Source of the DNA: Paraburkholderia metrosideri
Lineage (GTDB): Bacteria; Pseudomonadota; Gammaproteobacteria; Burkholderiales; Burkholderiaceae
Length of the DNA stretch: 64,000 bases
Assembly (NCBI RefSeq): GCF_904848625.1
Contig: NZ_CAJHCP010000003.1
Location: 1-64,000 of the forward strand
Direction: 5' to 3'
Below, one piece after another: positions 1-8,497 of this stretch; the stretch's first letter is position 1, and every line of letters starts with the position of its first letter. The notes under the pieces were generated by a model. It made no database searches, was not told where the DNA came from, and saw only the letters and a program-made list of their open reading frames with translations. Made by a program: the position numbers and the translations under genes.

Positions 1-112
1 GCCGTCAACAGGTTTTTATCACTTACTGAACCTGCCCACTTCGCTGGAAGCCTTGCCACTGCTGGCTTTCCCGCTTCCCCGTGCCCCGGTATCCGAAGCA
101 CGAAAGAGCGAG

Positions 113-141
113 ATTCTAGCGAGCCGTACCGGCACTTGCAA
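113..141 (-). promoter_or_regulatory. Candidate sigma70 promoter firing leftward out of the window
   Basis: Read on the minus strand, TTGCAA (136-141) and TAGAAT (113-118) are separated by 17 bases, a good sigma70 geometry with a 5/6 match in the -10 box. It would drive a gene to the left of the window. Bases 1-159 hold no convincing open frame. Confidence 0.4.
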
Positions 142-159
142 GCGTTATCTGAAATTTGT

Positions 160-1275
160 TCAAGGCGCTTTTTCTATGCGCGCAGCCTTATCAACCACGG
201 GTGCCTGAAGATCGGGGGCTAGCGCACGGGCACCCGGCGCGCCAATCGTCCAGTCGTGAAGCACGGTGTAGGCGACCGCCAGCAAAGTCGGTCCAATGAA
301 AACGCCCAGGAAGCCAAAAGCTAACGCGCCGCCAAGGATACCCAGCATCACCAGGATCAAAGGCATGTCGCTATTCTTGCCTATCAGGATTGGCTTGATG
401 ACATTGTCGGACATGCCGACAACCAGCACACCCCATACGACCAGGAAGATCGCCCAGCCAGTCGAGCCGCCGTGATACAGCCAGATCGCCGCCGGCAACC
501 ACACGATCACCGGGCCACCCGGCACTACCGACAGAAAAAACGTCGCCAGTCCAAGCAGTGCTGGCGCCGGCACACCGGCAATCCAGCAGCCGAAACCAGC
601 CAGTATCCCTTGTACAAGCGCCGTGCCGAGAATCCCATAGACGACGCCCTTTATTGTGCTGCCTGCCAGCGCTAGCAAATAATCGGCACGCTCCCCAGCG
701 ATACGACGCATGCCGGCATTCAGCCAGGCCGCCGCCCCCTCCCCGCCGGTATAAAAGAAGAACGCAAGAACGATGCTCAACGCCAGCAACCCCAACCCGT
801 GCGTAACGGCAAGCCCCGCTGCCAGAATCCACTTACCGGCCGGAGCCGCAAGCGTGTGCAACTGTGCGATCAACTCCGAATTGCTGCTCGTCAACCGCGT
901 CCAGAAGGCCACGATGCTCGAACCCACCAGCGGAATCCCGTCGACCCATGGTGGCAAATCGGGCAAGCCGGCTTCGAAAAGCCTTTGCACCAATGCCACG
1001 ATGTCGTGAACATGCGCGCCGAACGCAAAACCCGCATAGACGAAGGGCCCGAGCACGACAATCAGAATGATGAGCACAATCAACGTGGCGGCCCACTTGC
1101 GGCGGCCACCCACCGCGGCGGTCAGTCTTCGGTATAGCCCCCAGGAGCTATAGCTGAGAATGGCGCCCCACAGCAACGCGGTCGTAAAAGGCGCCAGCAC
1201 TAGCAGCGAGCCGCCCACGAGAATGAGCAGCGCAAAAACCGCAGCAAGACGCTCGATCAGTTGGTCCGATTTCAC
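160..1275 (-). CDS. AI-2E family transporter (PerM/YdiK-like membrane protein)
   Basis: A 371-residue polytopic inner-membrane protein of the AI-2E/PerM family. Members are exporters or secondary transporters of diverse substrates; the substrate here cannot be read from sequence. Hydrophobic segments near the N-terminus, a central extramembrane part, and a cluster of C-terminal helices ending in a short hydrophilic tail match the family layout. The longest frame starts at 1368, but I prefer the GTG at 1275 (protein begins (M)KSDQLIERL), because GGAGA lies directly upstream and the extra 31 residues look non-native. It is transcribed alone, divergently from the DUF2863 gene. Confidence 0.85.
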   Translation of the reverse strand: MKSDQLIERLAAVFALLILVGGSLLVLAPFTTALLWGAILSYSSWGLYRRLTAAVGGRRKWAATLIVLIILIVVLGPFVYAGFAFGAHVHDIVALVQRLFEAGLPDLPPWVDGIPLVGSSIVAFWTRLTSSNSELIAQLHTLAAPAGKWILAAGLAVTHGLGLLALSIVLAFFFYTGGEGAAAWLNAGMRRIAGERADYLLALAGSTIKGVVYGILGTALVQGILAGFGCWIAGVPAPALLGLATFFLSVVPGGPVIVWLPAAIWLYHGGSTGWAIFLVVWGVLVVGMSDNVIKPILIGKNSDMPLILVMLGILGGALAFGFLGVFIGPTLLAVAYTVLHDWTIGAPGARALAPDLQAPVVDKAARIEKAP

Positions 1276-1547
1276 GATGAATCTCCTATTGCGCCAGACC
1301 GCGGCGACGAATTGACATACGCTTGTCAGGCACCCGCTGAACGCCGTCAGTATAAAAGCGGGACGCACCTTAGGGGGCGTCTTATACCATTCGGCCAGGC
1401 CCGCGTGCGACGAGCTATAGGGCCATGCCGAACAGGCTGATTTTTGGCAGGGAAACGTCCCAATTCATCAGGCGCTGTCGGCTAAACGATGTGACGGCAT
1501 AGAAACGACTAGAATATAAGGTTCTGTGCCCCCAAAAATCTGGATTT

Positions 1548-2762
1548 ATGCGCTCGCGAATCGCCAAACGTCTCCCCCCCGATGCCGACAAGCTCGTCGG
1601 TCTCTCGCTCGCGCTTTTCGCGTCGGGCAGCCGCACCGAGGACCGCTTCTGGGAAGCGAAACTCGACGCGCTGCTGACCAAGATCGTCCGTAACGCCAAC
1701 CAGACCACACTGGACGCGGCGCTCGATCATCTGCAGCAAAATCATCCTGATGCTTATGGCGCGCTCGCCGACATGGCGGAAACCCATAGCGAGTCGTTCG
1801 TCGTCGACCACGATGGCGTGCCTTATGAGGCGCTGCTGATCGCCGCGCCGGTGCTCGCCTGGACCCGCTACGTGATTCCGTCCGGCCCGCTCAAGGCTGA
1901 CGCAGCCGACGCTTTGCGTGCGCATCTGCAGGCCCACGTGCTGGCGGCGAATACCCGAGTCGCGATGGTGCCGTTCCTCTACAGCATCGACCAGTTGCCG
2001 CGCCATCACGTGGAAACATGGCGGATCGCCCAGCAACTTACGCAGGCAGCCATGGCTGGCGGCAACGTCAAACTCAATTTCGGCGAACTGCCGGAAACCT
2101 CGCCAATTCTCGCCGACCCGCGCTTCCTGCTGGCCGTAGTAGCAGCGCCTGTGGGTGAGCCGGCATTTCGCTGGCAGGAAGAGGAGCACGGCAACCGGAT
2201 CGAACGCGGCCAATGCCTCGAGCAATGGTCCACGCAAGGGGGTGCCAACTTGTCGCTGGTGCTGCCCGGTTGCGAATTCGAGTGTCTGCTGCCGGACGCG
2301 TATTACTCGGCGTGCCGTGATGCCGACGAAAGCGTACGCCCTCACACGGTACGCACTGCCGTGCGTTATCTATTCGACACAATTGGCGCGGCGCCCCAGG
2401 AGTTGCGCGCGGTTGTCGCCGGCTTCGGTGAACGCCGTATCGACGAATACCGGGTGGGCTTTACGCGCCGGGGCAGCAATGACGTGATTTATGGCGTCGT
2501 ATGGCCACTTTACGGTCGCGAGAACGGCGAGCCGGGTATTGATGAAGAACCGCAAGAAACCGCGGTATCGGACGATCCGCTTGAAGAAATCGTCGCGCTA
2601 CTCAAGGAAACCGGCGTGACCGATGTACGGCGTCACGCGGGGCGCTTCGAGCCTGAATATTGCGATGACTGCGGCGTGCCGCTTTATGCCGATCCACTTG
2701 GCGAAATTGTTCACGCCGAAATGCCGGAAGACGCGGAGCCAGCGCAACCGCATTTTCACTAA
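1548..2762 (+). CDS. DUF2863 family protein
   Basis: A 404-residue soluble protein that I recognise as the DUF2863 family, conserved in Burkholderiales and of unknown function. No signal peptide or membrane segment is visible. The C-terminus carries a CDDCG motif followed by acidic residues, which could bind a metal, but no partner cysteine pair is present. It starts with ATG behind a weak TCTGGA ribosome site and ends just before a strong hairpin terminator, so it is probably monocistronic. Confidence 0.8.
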   Translation: MRSRIAKRLPPDADKLVGLSLALFASGSRTEDRFWEAKLDALLTKIVRNANQTTLDAALDHLQQNHPDAYGALADMAETHSESFVVDHDGVPYEALLIAAPVLAWTRYVIPSGPLKADAADALRAHLQAHVLAANTRVAMVPFLYSIDQLPRHHVETWRIAQQLTQAAMAGGNVKLNFGELPETSPILADPRFLLAVVAAPVGEPAFRWQEEEHGNRIERGQCLEQWSTQGGANLSLVLPGCEFECLLPDAYYSACRDADESVRPHTVRTAVRYLFDTIGAAPQELRAVVAGFGERRIDEYRVGFTRRGSNDVIYGVVWPLYGRENGEPGIDEEPQETAVSDDPLEEIVALLKETGVTDVRRHAGRFEPEYCDDCGVPLYADPLGEIVHAEMPEDAEPAQPHFH

Positions 2763-2818
2763 CCATCGGCGCGCCTTTCGTCGCGCGTTGTTGTAGAAAT
2801 ATGGCAGCCCTCCGACTA

Positions 2819-2853
2819 ATGCCGTTCAGCGTCAAAAACTGAACGGCATTTTT
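2819..2853 (+). terminator. Rho-independent terminator after the DUF2863 gene
   Basis: Perfect 11-base arms ATGCCGTTCAG (2819-2829) and CTGAACGGCAT (2839-2849) around a 9-base loop, followed by a T run. Confidence 0.85.
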
Positions 2854-3232
2854 CATTTCAGAGCGATGCCGACCGAACCTCGGGCTCATTGCTGCCGGCG
2901 TCAACTCGGCCCGCAGTCACCACAGCGCGCGCACGATCGAATCGACACAATACCCGAGCCGAAAGCCTGCGCGGGCCCCGCCGTCCCTACCTGACGCGCC
3001 GTCAAATCGCGCTCTCACGCGCACCTCCTGATTGCCTCGAAAAAACGCGAGCAGTTGGCGCGACCGCTTGCGCAGGCTTTTTCATCCCACTCTTCCTATG
3101 CCTTCTGGACAGGCCGTCAAATCGAAGGGAATTTGTCATGATAGTCACGGTGACGTATCGCGACTCGCCCGGCTCATTGGCCGGACAGACGATGCGCCGC
3201 CCGCCCCTCGTCAGATTCATCCGGAGACATGT
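2854..3232 (+). other. Gene-free upstream region of the LuxR-type regulator
   Basis: Roughly 380 bases with no believable gene; the reading frame of the downstream regulator stays open back to 3032 but without family-like residues. It contains a short palindrome GTCAC-G-GTGAC (3144-3154) about 80 bases before the chosen start, which could be an operator. No clear -35/-10 pair was recognised. A ribosome site GGAGA sits at 3223-3227. Confidence 0.4.
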
Positions 3233-4105
3233 ATGCGATTCTCAATACTCAACTCAAACGCAGAGCGACGTGATGGGCTCAAGGCATTGTTGCGTCAAAT
3301 CGACAGGCTGGCACGCTTCACGGAAGCACAGGACTGGCGTCAGATTGAACGCACGTTCAAACGTCACCGACCCGATCTGCTGGTGATCGACTGGCAGGAC
3401 TGGATGTCCGTGAAAGAAATCTGCCATCTCCTTAGCCACTACCCCGATTTACGCGTCGCCGTGCTCACGGATCAGATCTCGCCGGGCACCGTACGGGAGT
3501 TGATGGACGAAGGCGTCCTCGGTGTCGTGCCGCGCGAAACCGATCCCTGTCTGATCGTGCGCGCTTTTGAAATGGTGCTGCTCGGCGGCCACTATGTGCC
3601 GCCTGGCGCGTTGGCGCTCGACCCTCCACTGCCGCCCGATACCGCGATCCGGATCTTCGACGAGAAAAACCCGCCGCCGCGTCGCGCCAGATTGTCGAGC
3701 GGACTATCGCCCCGTCAGGAGCAGATCATGCGATGTGTGCATATGGGCAGCACCAACAAGATGATCGCGCGCACCCTCGGCATCAGCGAGGGCACAGTCA
3801 AGATCCATTTGACCAGCATATTCCAGCAACTCGGAGCGTCTAATCGCGCCGCCGCCGTCGCGCTTTATAACGGCTGGATGTCGAGTCATTTGCAGGTTCT
3901 ACGCAATAACAGCGACGGTGCGTCTCTTCCCATGATGGGGCAAGCCGGCACGACCCCGTTGAGACGCACCCCACGGGGGCGTTTCCAGTATCCGTTGCAA
4001 GTCAGCGACACGAACGCGCCATTGCCCCTGGCCGCCGAACCCGACACGCCATATGGCGACCCGCCCGCCACCGGGCCGGCACCGAAGCCGGCAAGCCAGG
4101 ACTAG
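3233..4105 (+). CDS. LuxR/NarL-type response-regulator-like transcription factor with degenerate receiver
   Basis: A 290-residue protein. Residues 1-125 look like a receiver domain and residues 157-220 form a LuxR-type helix-turn-helix (LSPRQEQIMRCV, then NKMIARTLGISEGTVKIHL). Asp53 in LLVIDW sits where the phospho-acceptor is expected and Thr79 fits the switch residue. However, the N-terminal acidic pair is missing (Asn7/Asn9 region) and the conserved lysine after the last strand is Arg101. It may therefore be phosphorylation-independent. A proline-rich tail of about 70 residues follows the DNA-binding domain. The ATG at 3233 has GGAGA five bases upstream; the longer frame from 3032 lacks support. 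No histidine kinase is adjacent. Confidence 0.8.
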   Translation: MRFSILNSNAERRDGLKALLRQIDRLARFTEAQDWRQIERTFKRHRPDLLVIDWQDWMSVKEICHLLSHYPDLRVAVLTDQISPGTVRELMDEGVLGVVPRETDPCLIVRAFEMVLLGGHYVPPGALALDPPLPPDTAIRIFDEKNPPPRRARLSSGLSPRQEQIMRCVHMGSTNKMIARTLGISEGTVKIHLTSIFQQLGASNRAAAVALYNGWMSSHLQVLRNNSDGASLPMMGQAGTTPLRRTPRGRFQYPLQVSDTNAPLPLAAEPDTPYGDPPATGPAPKPASQD

Positions 4106-4124
4106 GCGCGCAGGATGCCGTCGG

Positions 4125-4152
4125 GCGCATCAAAATCTGGTGCGCATTTTCT
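4125..4152 (+). terminator. Probable terminator after the LuxR-type gene
   Basis: GCGCATCA (4125-4132) pairs with TGGTGCGC (4138-4145) with one G-T wobble, followed by ATTTTCTT. It lies 20 bases after the regulator's stop codon. Confidence 0.5.
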
Positions 4153-4213
4153 TGAGGTGTTTGCGCTACCTGGCATGGAATCCGCTCACACCTTTTCTCG
4201 TCCAACGAGTAAT

Positions 4214-4897
4214 ATGAGATACATGGGTTTCCTCTACACACCGCTTCCGTTCTGGGTCGCTGTCGGTGGCTGGATCGCCACTGCGATAGTGGTTGCGCTC
4301 GCGCTGTGGAAAAAGCCTTTCAAGCGACTTCAGGACAGCACGCTTCAGCACGTCTGGCTTGCGATCATCGTCGCAGTCTCGGTGCTGTGGGCGAGTAATG
4401 CATGGCTCGACGACGGCACCGTCATGCACCTGCTTGGCGCGACGCTATTCGTCACGCTATTTGACTGGGCACTCGCGCTGGTCGCCATGGCCATCGTCAC
4501 TGGACTGGCCGCCGTGATGTTCGATGCCCCCTGGCAAGGAATCGCGCTAACCTTTCTTGTGTATGGTGCACTGCCCGTCGGCATTTCGACTTTGCTTCAG
4601 CGCATCAGCATCGCGTGGCTCCCACGCAATCTCTTTATGTTCATCTTCGGTCAGGGCTTTATTTCGCCTGCCATCGCCGTGACGCTCACTGCCGCGGCGG
4701 CGCTCGGCATTCATATCACGCTCACCAATGGATCAATGACCGTGGTGCCCGTCGGCTACGCGTTCAGCGTGCTTCTGCTTGCCACTGGCGAAGCGTGGTT
4801 TACGGGCATGTCGACAGCACTGATCGCGGTCTACCGTCCTGCCTGGGTGACCACGTATGATGTGCGCAGATATCGGCTGGGCGGCCCACGCATCTGA
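4214..4897 (+). CDS. CbiM-like energy-coupling-factor permease (COG3235-type)
   Basis: A 227-residue protein, nearly all hydrophobic, with about six to seven membrane segments. The C-terminal signature GEAWFTGMSTAL...YRPAWV is typical of CbiM-like substrate-binding permeases, which in other bacteria take part in cobalt or nickel uptake. The partner genes cbiN, cbiQ and cbiO are not in this window, so it is an orphan and its substrate is unknown. I chose the ATG at 4214 (MRYMGFLYTPL); in-frame ATGs at 4115 and 4175 would add hydrophilic residues not usual for the family. No cobalamin or nickel riboswitch was recognised upstream. Confidence 0.7.
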   Translation: MRYMGFLYTPLPFWVAVGGWIATAIVVALALWKKPFKRLQDSTLQHVWLAIIVAVSVLWASNAWLDDGTVMHLLGATLFVTLFDWALALVAMAIVTGLAAVMFDAPWQGIALTFLVYGALPVGISTLLQRISIAWLPRNLFMFIFGQGFISPAIAVTLTAAAALGIHITLTNGSMTVVPVGYAFSVLLLATGEAWFTGMSTALIAVYRPAWVTTYDVRRYRLGGPRI

Positions 4898-5082
4898 CAT
4901 TCGTCTGCATCCAGTTGCGCGTGTTCTGCGTATTTTCAGACATTGCGTATAACTGGCTCCCACTGCTTATCTGAACGGGCCCGTGCGTGACGACACGCCA
5001 AATTATTTGTGTCAGGATTGAACTCCATCCGCTCGCCGGGCATCTTACGAACCTCATGTCCCATTAGCGTCTAAAGAACTAG

Positions 5083-5688
5083 ATGGATCGCACCAACACA
5101 CCGCGCCGATTGCTGCGGCTGGTCGGCCGGTTGGCAACACTTGCAGCGAGTCTCTCGCTCCTCTGTGCCGCTCCCGTTTTCGCCGACCAACTCGAACAGC
5201 ACAACGACCTCGTCAACAAATTCGTCAATGACATGCACGCGGACCCGCTCGTCGCGGATTGCGCCGCTCATGGCGACTTTGTCGCAAGCACGTCCACCGC
5301 CTTCGATCATGTCGAATTTCCACCCAGTTCGTTCGACAGTGCGCACGCGTCGGTCACGCCGTGGAACGACTCGTTCGACGAAGGCAAACAGCGCGTCAAG
5401 GTGGACAACATCGTCACCGTCGAAGGGCTCGGGGTTCGACAGAACGAAAATGGCGATCCAGCCGATCTGAAATTCCGCTGCGGCTACGTCGGTGCGCAGA
5501 TGCTGGCGTTCAGCTGGAACGATCCGGTACCTCCCGCACGGGCGCACAGCGAGGGTTCGTCGGGAACGCATAAGGGTTCGAAGGGCAAGCATTCGGCGAG
5601 CGGCGCCAAGGCAACGAAGAAATCGTCAAAGAGCGGCTCGAGCAAATCGGCCTCGAAGAAGTCGTCGGCGAAAAAGAACGCTCATTAA
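5083..5688 (+). CDS. Secreted BspC-like protein with Lys/Ser-rich tail
   Basis: A 201-residue protein with a signal peptide: arginine-rich start, hydrophobic core (LATLAASLSLLCAA) and a likely cut after PVFA near residue 34. The mature part contains two cysteines (in ADCAAHG and FRCGYVG) that could form a disulphide. The last 45 residues are a low-complexity Lys/Ser/His/Ala tail, probably disordered and strongly basic. It resembles proteins annotated as BspC-domain in Burkholderia; function is unknown. It starts with ATG at 5083 and is followed by a bidirectional terminator. Confidence 0.7.
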   Translation: MDRTNTPRRLLRLVGRLATLAASLSLLCAAPVFADQLEQHNDLVNKFVNDMHADPLVADCAAHGDFVASTSTAFDHVEFPPSSFDSAHASVTPWNDSFDEGKQRVKVDNIVTVEGLGVRQNENGDPADLKFRCGYVGAQMLAFSWNDPVPPARAHSEGSSGTHKGSKGKHSASGAKATKKSSKSGSSKSASKKSSAKKNAH

Positions 5689-5751
5689 CGTCGCGCGCGG
5701 TCGGCAACGACATCGTCTCGCGTGCGACCCGGACAAAAACGCGCTCGCAAT

Positions 5752-5793
5752 AAAAAATGCGGTACATCCTTCAAAGGGCGCACCGCATTTTTT
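5752..5793. terminator. Bidirectional terminator between convergent genes
   Basis: AAAAAATGCGGT (5752-5763) is the reverse complement of ACCGCATTTTTT (5782-5793), giving an A/T-flanked stem that works in both directions. It separates the BspC-like gene from the convergent carboxypeptidase gene. Confidence 0.85.
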
Positions 5794-5810
5794 CATCCAG
5801 CTCGCGCGAT

Positions 5811-6965
5811 TCAGGCAAACGTCTCCACGTGATGCAAAACCGCCTGCAGCATCGCCGCGCCCAGTGACGCGCTGCGCTCGCCGTTCCAGCCCACGCGTTC
5901 GTCGGGCAGGTTGGCGTTGTCCTTGAACGGCATTTCCAGCGTCAACGACAGGCAACCGAATTCGTTGCCGATGTACTTCGACGCCAGCTTCAACGCATCC
6001 TCGCGATACTTGCTCGCGGCATAGCCGTATTTGTCCTGGAAATCAGGGCTCGCCTGCTTGAATGCCTCGATGAACGCCTTCTGTTCCTGCCCTTGCCGCT
6101 CGGTGAAACCCGGCAGCATTTCGGAGCCGGCCACGAACACATAAGGCAGCGCCTCGTCACCGTGGATATCGAAGAACAGGTCGCAACCGGTCGCGTGAAT
6201 TGCATCGCGCACCACCAGCACTTCCGGGCTGCGGGTGGCGTCCGGCTCCATCCATTCGCGGTTCAGATTCGCGCCCGCCGCGTTCGTACGCAGATTGCCG
6301 TGTACGCTGCCGTCCGGATTCATGTTCGGTACGATGTAGAACACCGCGTGATCGTAGAGCTTTCGCGCGACCGGGTCGCCGGACCAGTCGCCCCAACCCA
6401 CGAGGCGCTTCACCAGACCCTCGATAAACCATTCGGCCATCGTCTCGCCGGGATGCTGGCGCGCGATCAGCCAGATTTTCTTCTTCGGCTGGTCGCCGGT
6501 CGGCGGCGTGCCGAGCGTCAGCAACGACACGGGACGGCCTTCGACCGTCGTGCCCAGTTCGGTCAGCGAGGCTTGCGGCAACTGCTGAACCGCACCGAGA
6601 AACTCCGAATGACGCTCCTCGCTATACGGCTCGAAATACGCGTAGTAAATACGGTCGAAATCCGGCGTGTGATCGATTGTCAGCGCGCGGCCGTCGTACG
6701 AGGTCGGCACGCGAAACCAGTTCACGCGATCGTAGCTTGCTACCGCCTGATAGTCGCGCCAGCCCTCGGCGAACGCACACGCGGCGGCGTTCTCGAAGGT
6801 CATCACGCAACGCTCGCCCGCCGCGCCCGATACGCGGAAATAAAACCACTGCGCGAACTCGGCGTGGCTGTCCGGCCGCACGCGCAGACGGATGTTGCCG
6901 GCGTCCTCGCACGACAGCACGTCAATCGCGCCCGCGTCGAAATTGCTCGTAATCGATAACGTCAT
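5811..6965 (-). CDS. M14 family zinc carboxypeptidase (cytosolic carboxypeptidase-like)
   Basis: A 384-residue protein of the M14 metallopeptidase family, closest in layout to the cytosolic carboxypeptidase branch: a beta-rich N-terminal domain (residues 1-120) and a catalytic domain. Zinc ligands are His171 and Glu174 (ARQHPGETMAEW) and His268 (FDIHGDE); the likely catalytic glutamate is Glu344 (LTLEMPFK). There is no signal peptide. The start at 6965 has AAGGA just upstream; the longest frame begins 14 codons earlier. It sits 44 bases downstream of yaaA on the same strand and may be co-transcribed with it. The physiological substrate is unknown. Confidence 0.85.
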   Translation of the reverse strand: MTLSITSNFDAGAIDVLSCEDAGNIRLRVRPDSHAEFAQWFYFRVSGAAGERCVMTFENAAACAFAEGWRDYQAVASYDRVNWFRVPTSYDGRALTIDHTPDFDRIYYAYFEPYSEERHSEFLGAVQQLPQASLTELGTTVEGRPVSLLTLGTPPTGDQPKKKIWLIARQHPGETMAEWFIEGLVKRLVGWGDWSGDPVARKLYDHAVFYIVPNMNPDGSVHGNLRTNAAGANLNREWMEPDATRSPEVLVVRDAIHATGCDLFFDIHGDEALPYVFVAGSEMLPGFTERQGQEQKAFIEAFKQASPDFQDKYGYAASKYREDALKLASKYIGNEFGCLSLTLEMPFKDNANLPDERVGWNGERSASLGAAMLQAVLHHVETFA

Positions 6966-7009
6966 GATGTCCTTCCCTGCATTGTGACTGTGTACACGCA
7001 ACGACACGC

Positions 7010-7792
7010 TTACTCAGCGACGCGGCGGCGAAATACGTAAGTGGAATCGTTCGATGCTTGCGCGTCGAACGCATAGCCTTCGGCATCGAACTCCTTCAAC
7101 TGCTCGGGCCGCTCAACCCGGTTTTCGACCGCGTAGCGCGCCATCAGGCCGCGTGCGCGCTTGGCGTGAAAGCTGATGATCTTATAGCGACCGCCCTTCC
7201 AGTCTTCGAACACGGGCGTGACGACAGGCGCGTCGAGCAGCTTCGGCTTGACCGACTTGAAGTATTCGGTCGACGCGCAATTCACCAGCACACGTGAAGC
7301 CGTGGCGTTCTTCTTCAACTGCGCATTCAGCGCCTGCGTGATCCGCTCGCCCCAGAACGCGTACAGGTCCTTGCCACGCGGATTGGCGAAACGCGTGCCC
7401 ATTTCGAGCCGGTACGGTTGCAGCAGATCGAGCGGACGCAGCAAACCGTAGAGGCCGGACAGCACGCGCACATGGTTCTGCGCATAGTCCAGATCGGCCG
7501 ACGACAACGTCTTCGCGTTGAAGCCCTCATACACGTCGCCATTGAACGCGAGTACCGCCTGCTTGGCGTTGTGCGTGTCGAATTTCGGCGACCATTCGGC
7601 GTAGCGTTGAAAATTCAGATGCGCGAGCTGATCGGAAATATCCATCAGCGAGGCGATCTGCTGCGGCGACAAACGGCGCAATCCGCCGATCAATTCGGCA
7701 GCGTCATCGACGAAATCGGGGATCGTGTGCTTTTTGACGTGCGGGGGGGTTTCGTAGTCGAGCGATTTCGCCGGCGACAGAACGATTATCAT
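7010..7792 (-). CDS. yaaA: Peroxide stress protein YaaA (DUF328)
   Basis: A 260-residue member of the YaaA/DUF328 family, recognised from its start [12 protein letters not shown], the [11 protein letters not shown] segment and the C-terminal YVFRRR. In E. coli YaaA is an OxyR-induced protein that limits intracellular iron and DNA damage during peroxide stress and binds DNA. Length is close to the family's usual 255-260. Cytoplasmic; no signal peptide. It is transcribed divergently from the PIN-domain gene across a 57-base gap. No OxyR site was identified by eye. Confidence 0.92.
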   Translation of the reverse strand: MIIVLSPAKSLDYETPPHVKKHTIPDFVDDAAELIGGLRRLSPQQIASLMDISDQLAHLNFQRYAEWSPKFDTHNAKQAVLAFNGDVYEGFNAKTLSSADLDYAQNHVRVLSGLYGLLRPLDLLQPYRLEMGTRFANPRGKDLYAFWGERITQALNAQLKKNATASRVLVNCASTEYFKSVKPKLLDAPVVTPVFEDWKGGRYKIISFHAKRARGLMARYAVENRVERPEQLKEFDAEGYAFDAQASNDSTYVFRRRVAE

Positions 7793-7849
7793 AGAGGCTT
7801 GCAGGCACGCCGTGCCTGGCGGTCAAAGACGAAAGCCAGATTGTAACGA

Positions 7850-8347
7850 ATGCCCGGTTCCCATGCCTCACACGGCGCTTTGCGCGTCGTCCTCGATTCC
7901 AATGTGTGGATCGATATTCTCGTGTTCGACGACCCGCACACGCGGCCCATCGCGGCCGCGCTCGAAACTGGCGCGCTCGCCGCGCTGATCGACGCGCGTT
8001 GTCTCGCCGAACTCACCTACGTACTCGACTATCCGCAATTCGTGCATCGAAACGTGGATAAAGCGGCCGCGCTTGCCGTCGTCGCGCGGCTTGCGCAATT
8101 GGTCGAACCCGCGCCGCCCGCGGAAGACGCGAAGCCGCTGCCCAAATGCAAGGATCGCGATGACCAGAAGTTTCTCGAACTCGCGCACGCGGCGCAGGCC
8201 GACTGGCTGGTGTCGAAAGACCGCGCAGTGTTGAAGCTCGCGAAACGGATTGCGCGCGATTTCGGTTTCCAGATTGCGCAGCCGGCGCCATTTGTCGCGG
8301 CAATCAGCGCCTCGTTGAGCGACGCCGACGAGCCCGCTCCAGCGTGA
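7850..8347 (+). CDS. PIN-domain protein, putative toxin (COG1569-like)
   Basis: A 165-residue PIN-domain protein of the type annotated as putative toxin of a toxin-antitoxin pair. The acidic active-site residues are visible: Asp in VVLDSNVWID, Glu in CLAELTYV, Asp in KDRDDQKFLELA and Asp in VSKDRAV. PIN domains are Mg-dependent RNases. No small antitoxin gene lies upstream, where a 57-base divergent gap leads to yaaA, or downstream before the aminotransferase at 8498. It may be a stand-alone RNase. The ATG at 7850 is the only good start; the domain begins about 12 residues in. Confidence 0.75.
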   Translation: MPGSHASHGALRVVLDSNVWIDILVFDDPHTRPIAAALETGALAALIDARCLAELTYVLDYPQFVHRNVDKAAALAVVARLAQLVEPAPPAEDAKPLPKCKDRDDQKFLELAHAAQADWLVSKDRAVLKLAKRIARDFGFQIAQPAPFVAAISASLSDADEPAPA

Positions 8348-8497
8348 TTAGCGCCGTGTGGGTCCTGGCCGAACGGCTAATGAAGGCGTTTCCGCACCCG
8401 CGCGCCGCCGCGATTCCCTACAATCAGGCTTCGTCCTTGCTGAACGACGCCCTTCGCTCATTTCGCCAACTCTCTCGCCAACGCTTCGGATAGCGCC

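Noticed and set aside
4106..4213. Cobalamin or nickel riboswitch before the CbiM-like gene
   Set aside because: No cobalamin box or nickel-riboswitch stems; the only structure is the weak terminator of the upstream gene.
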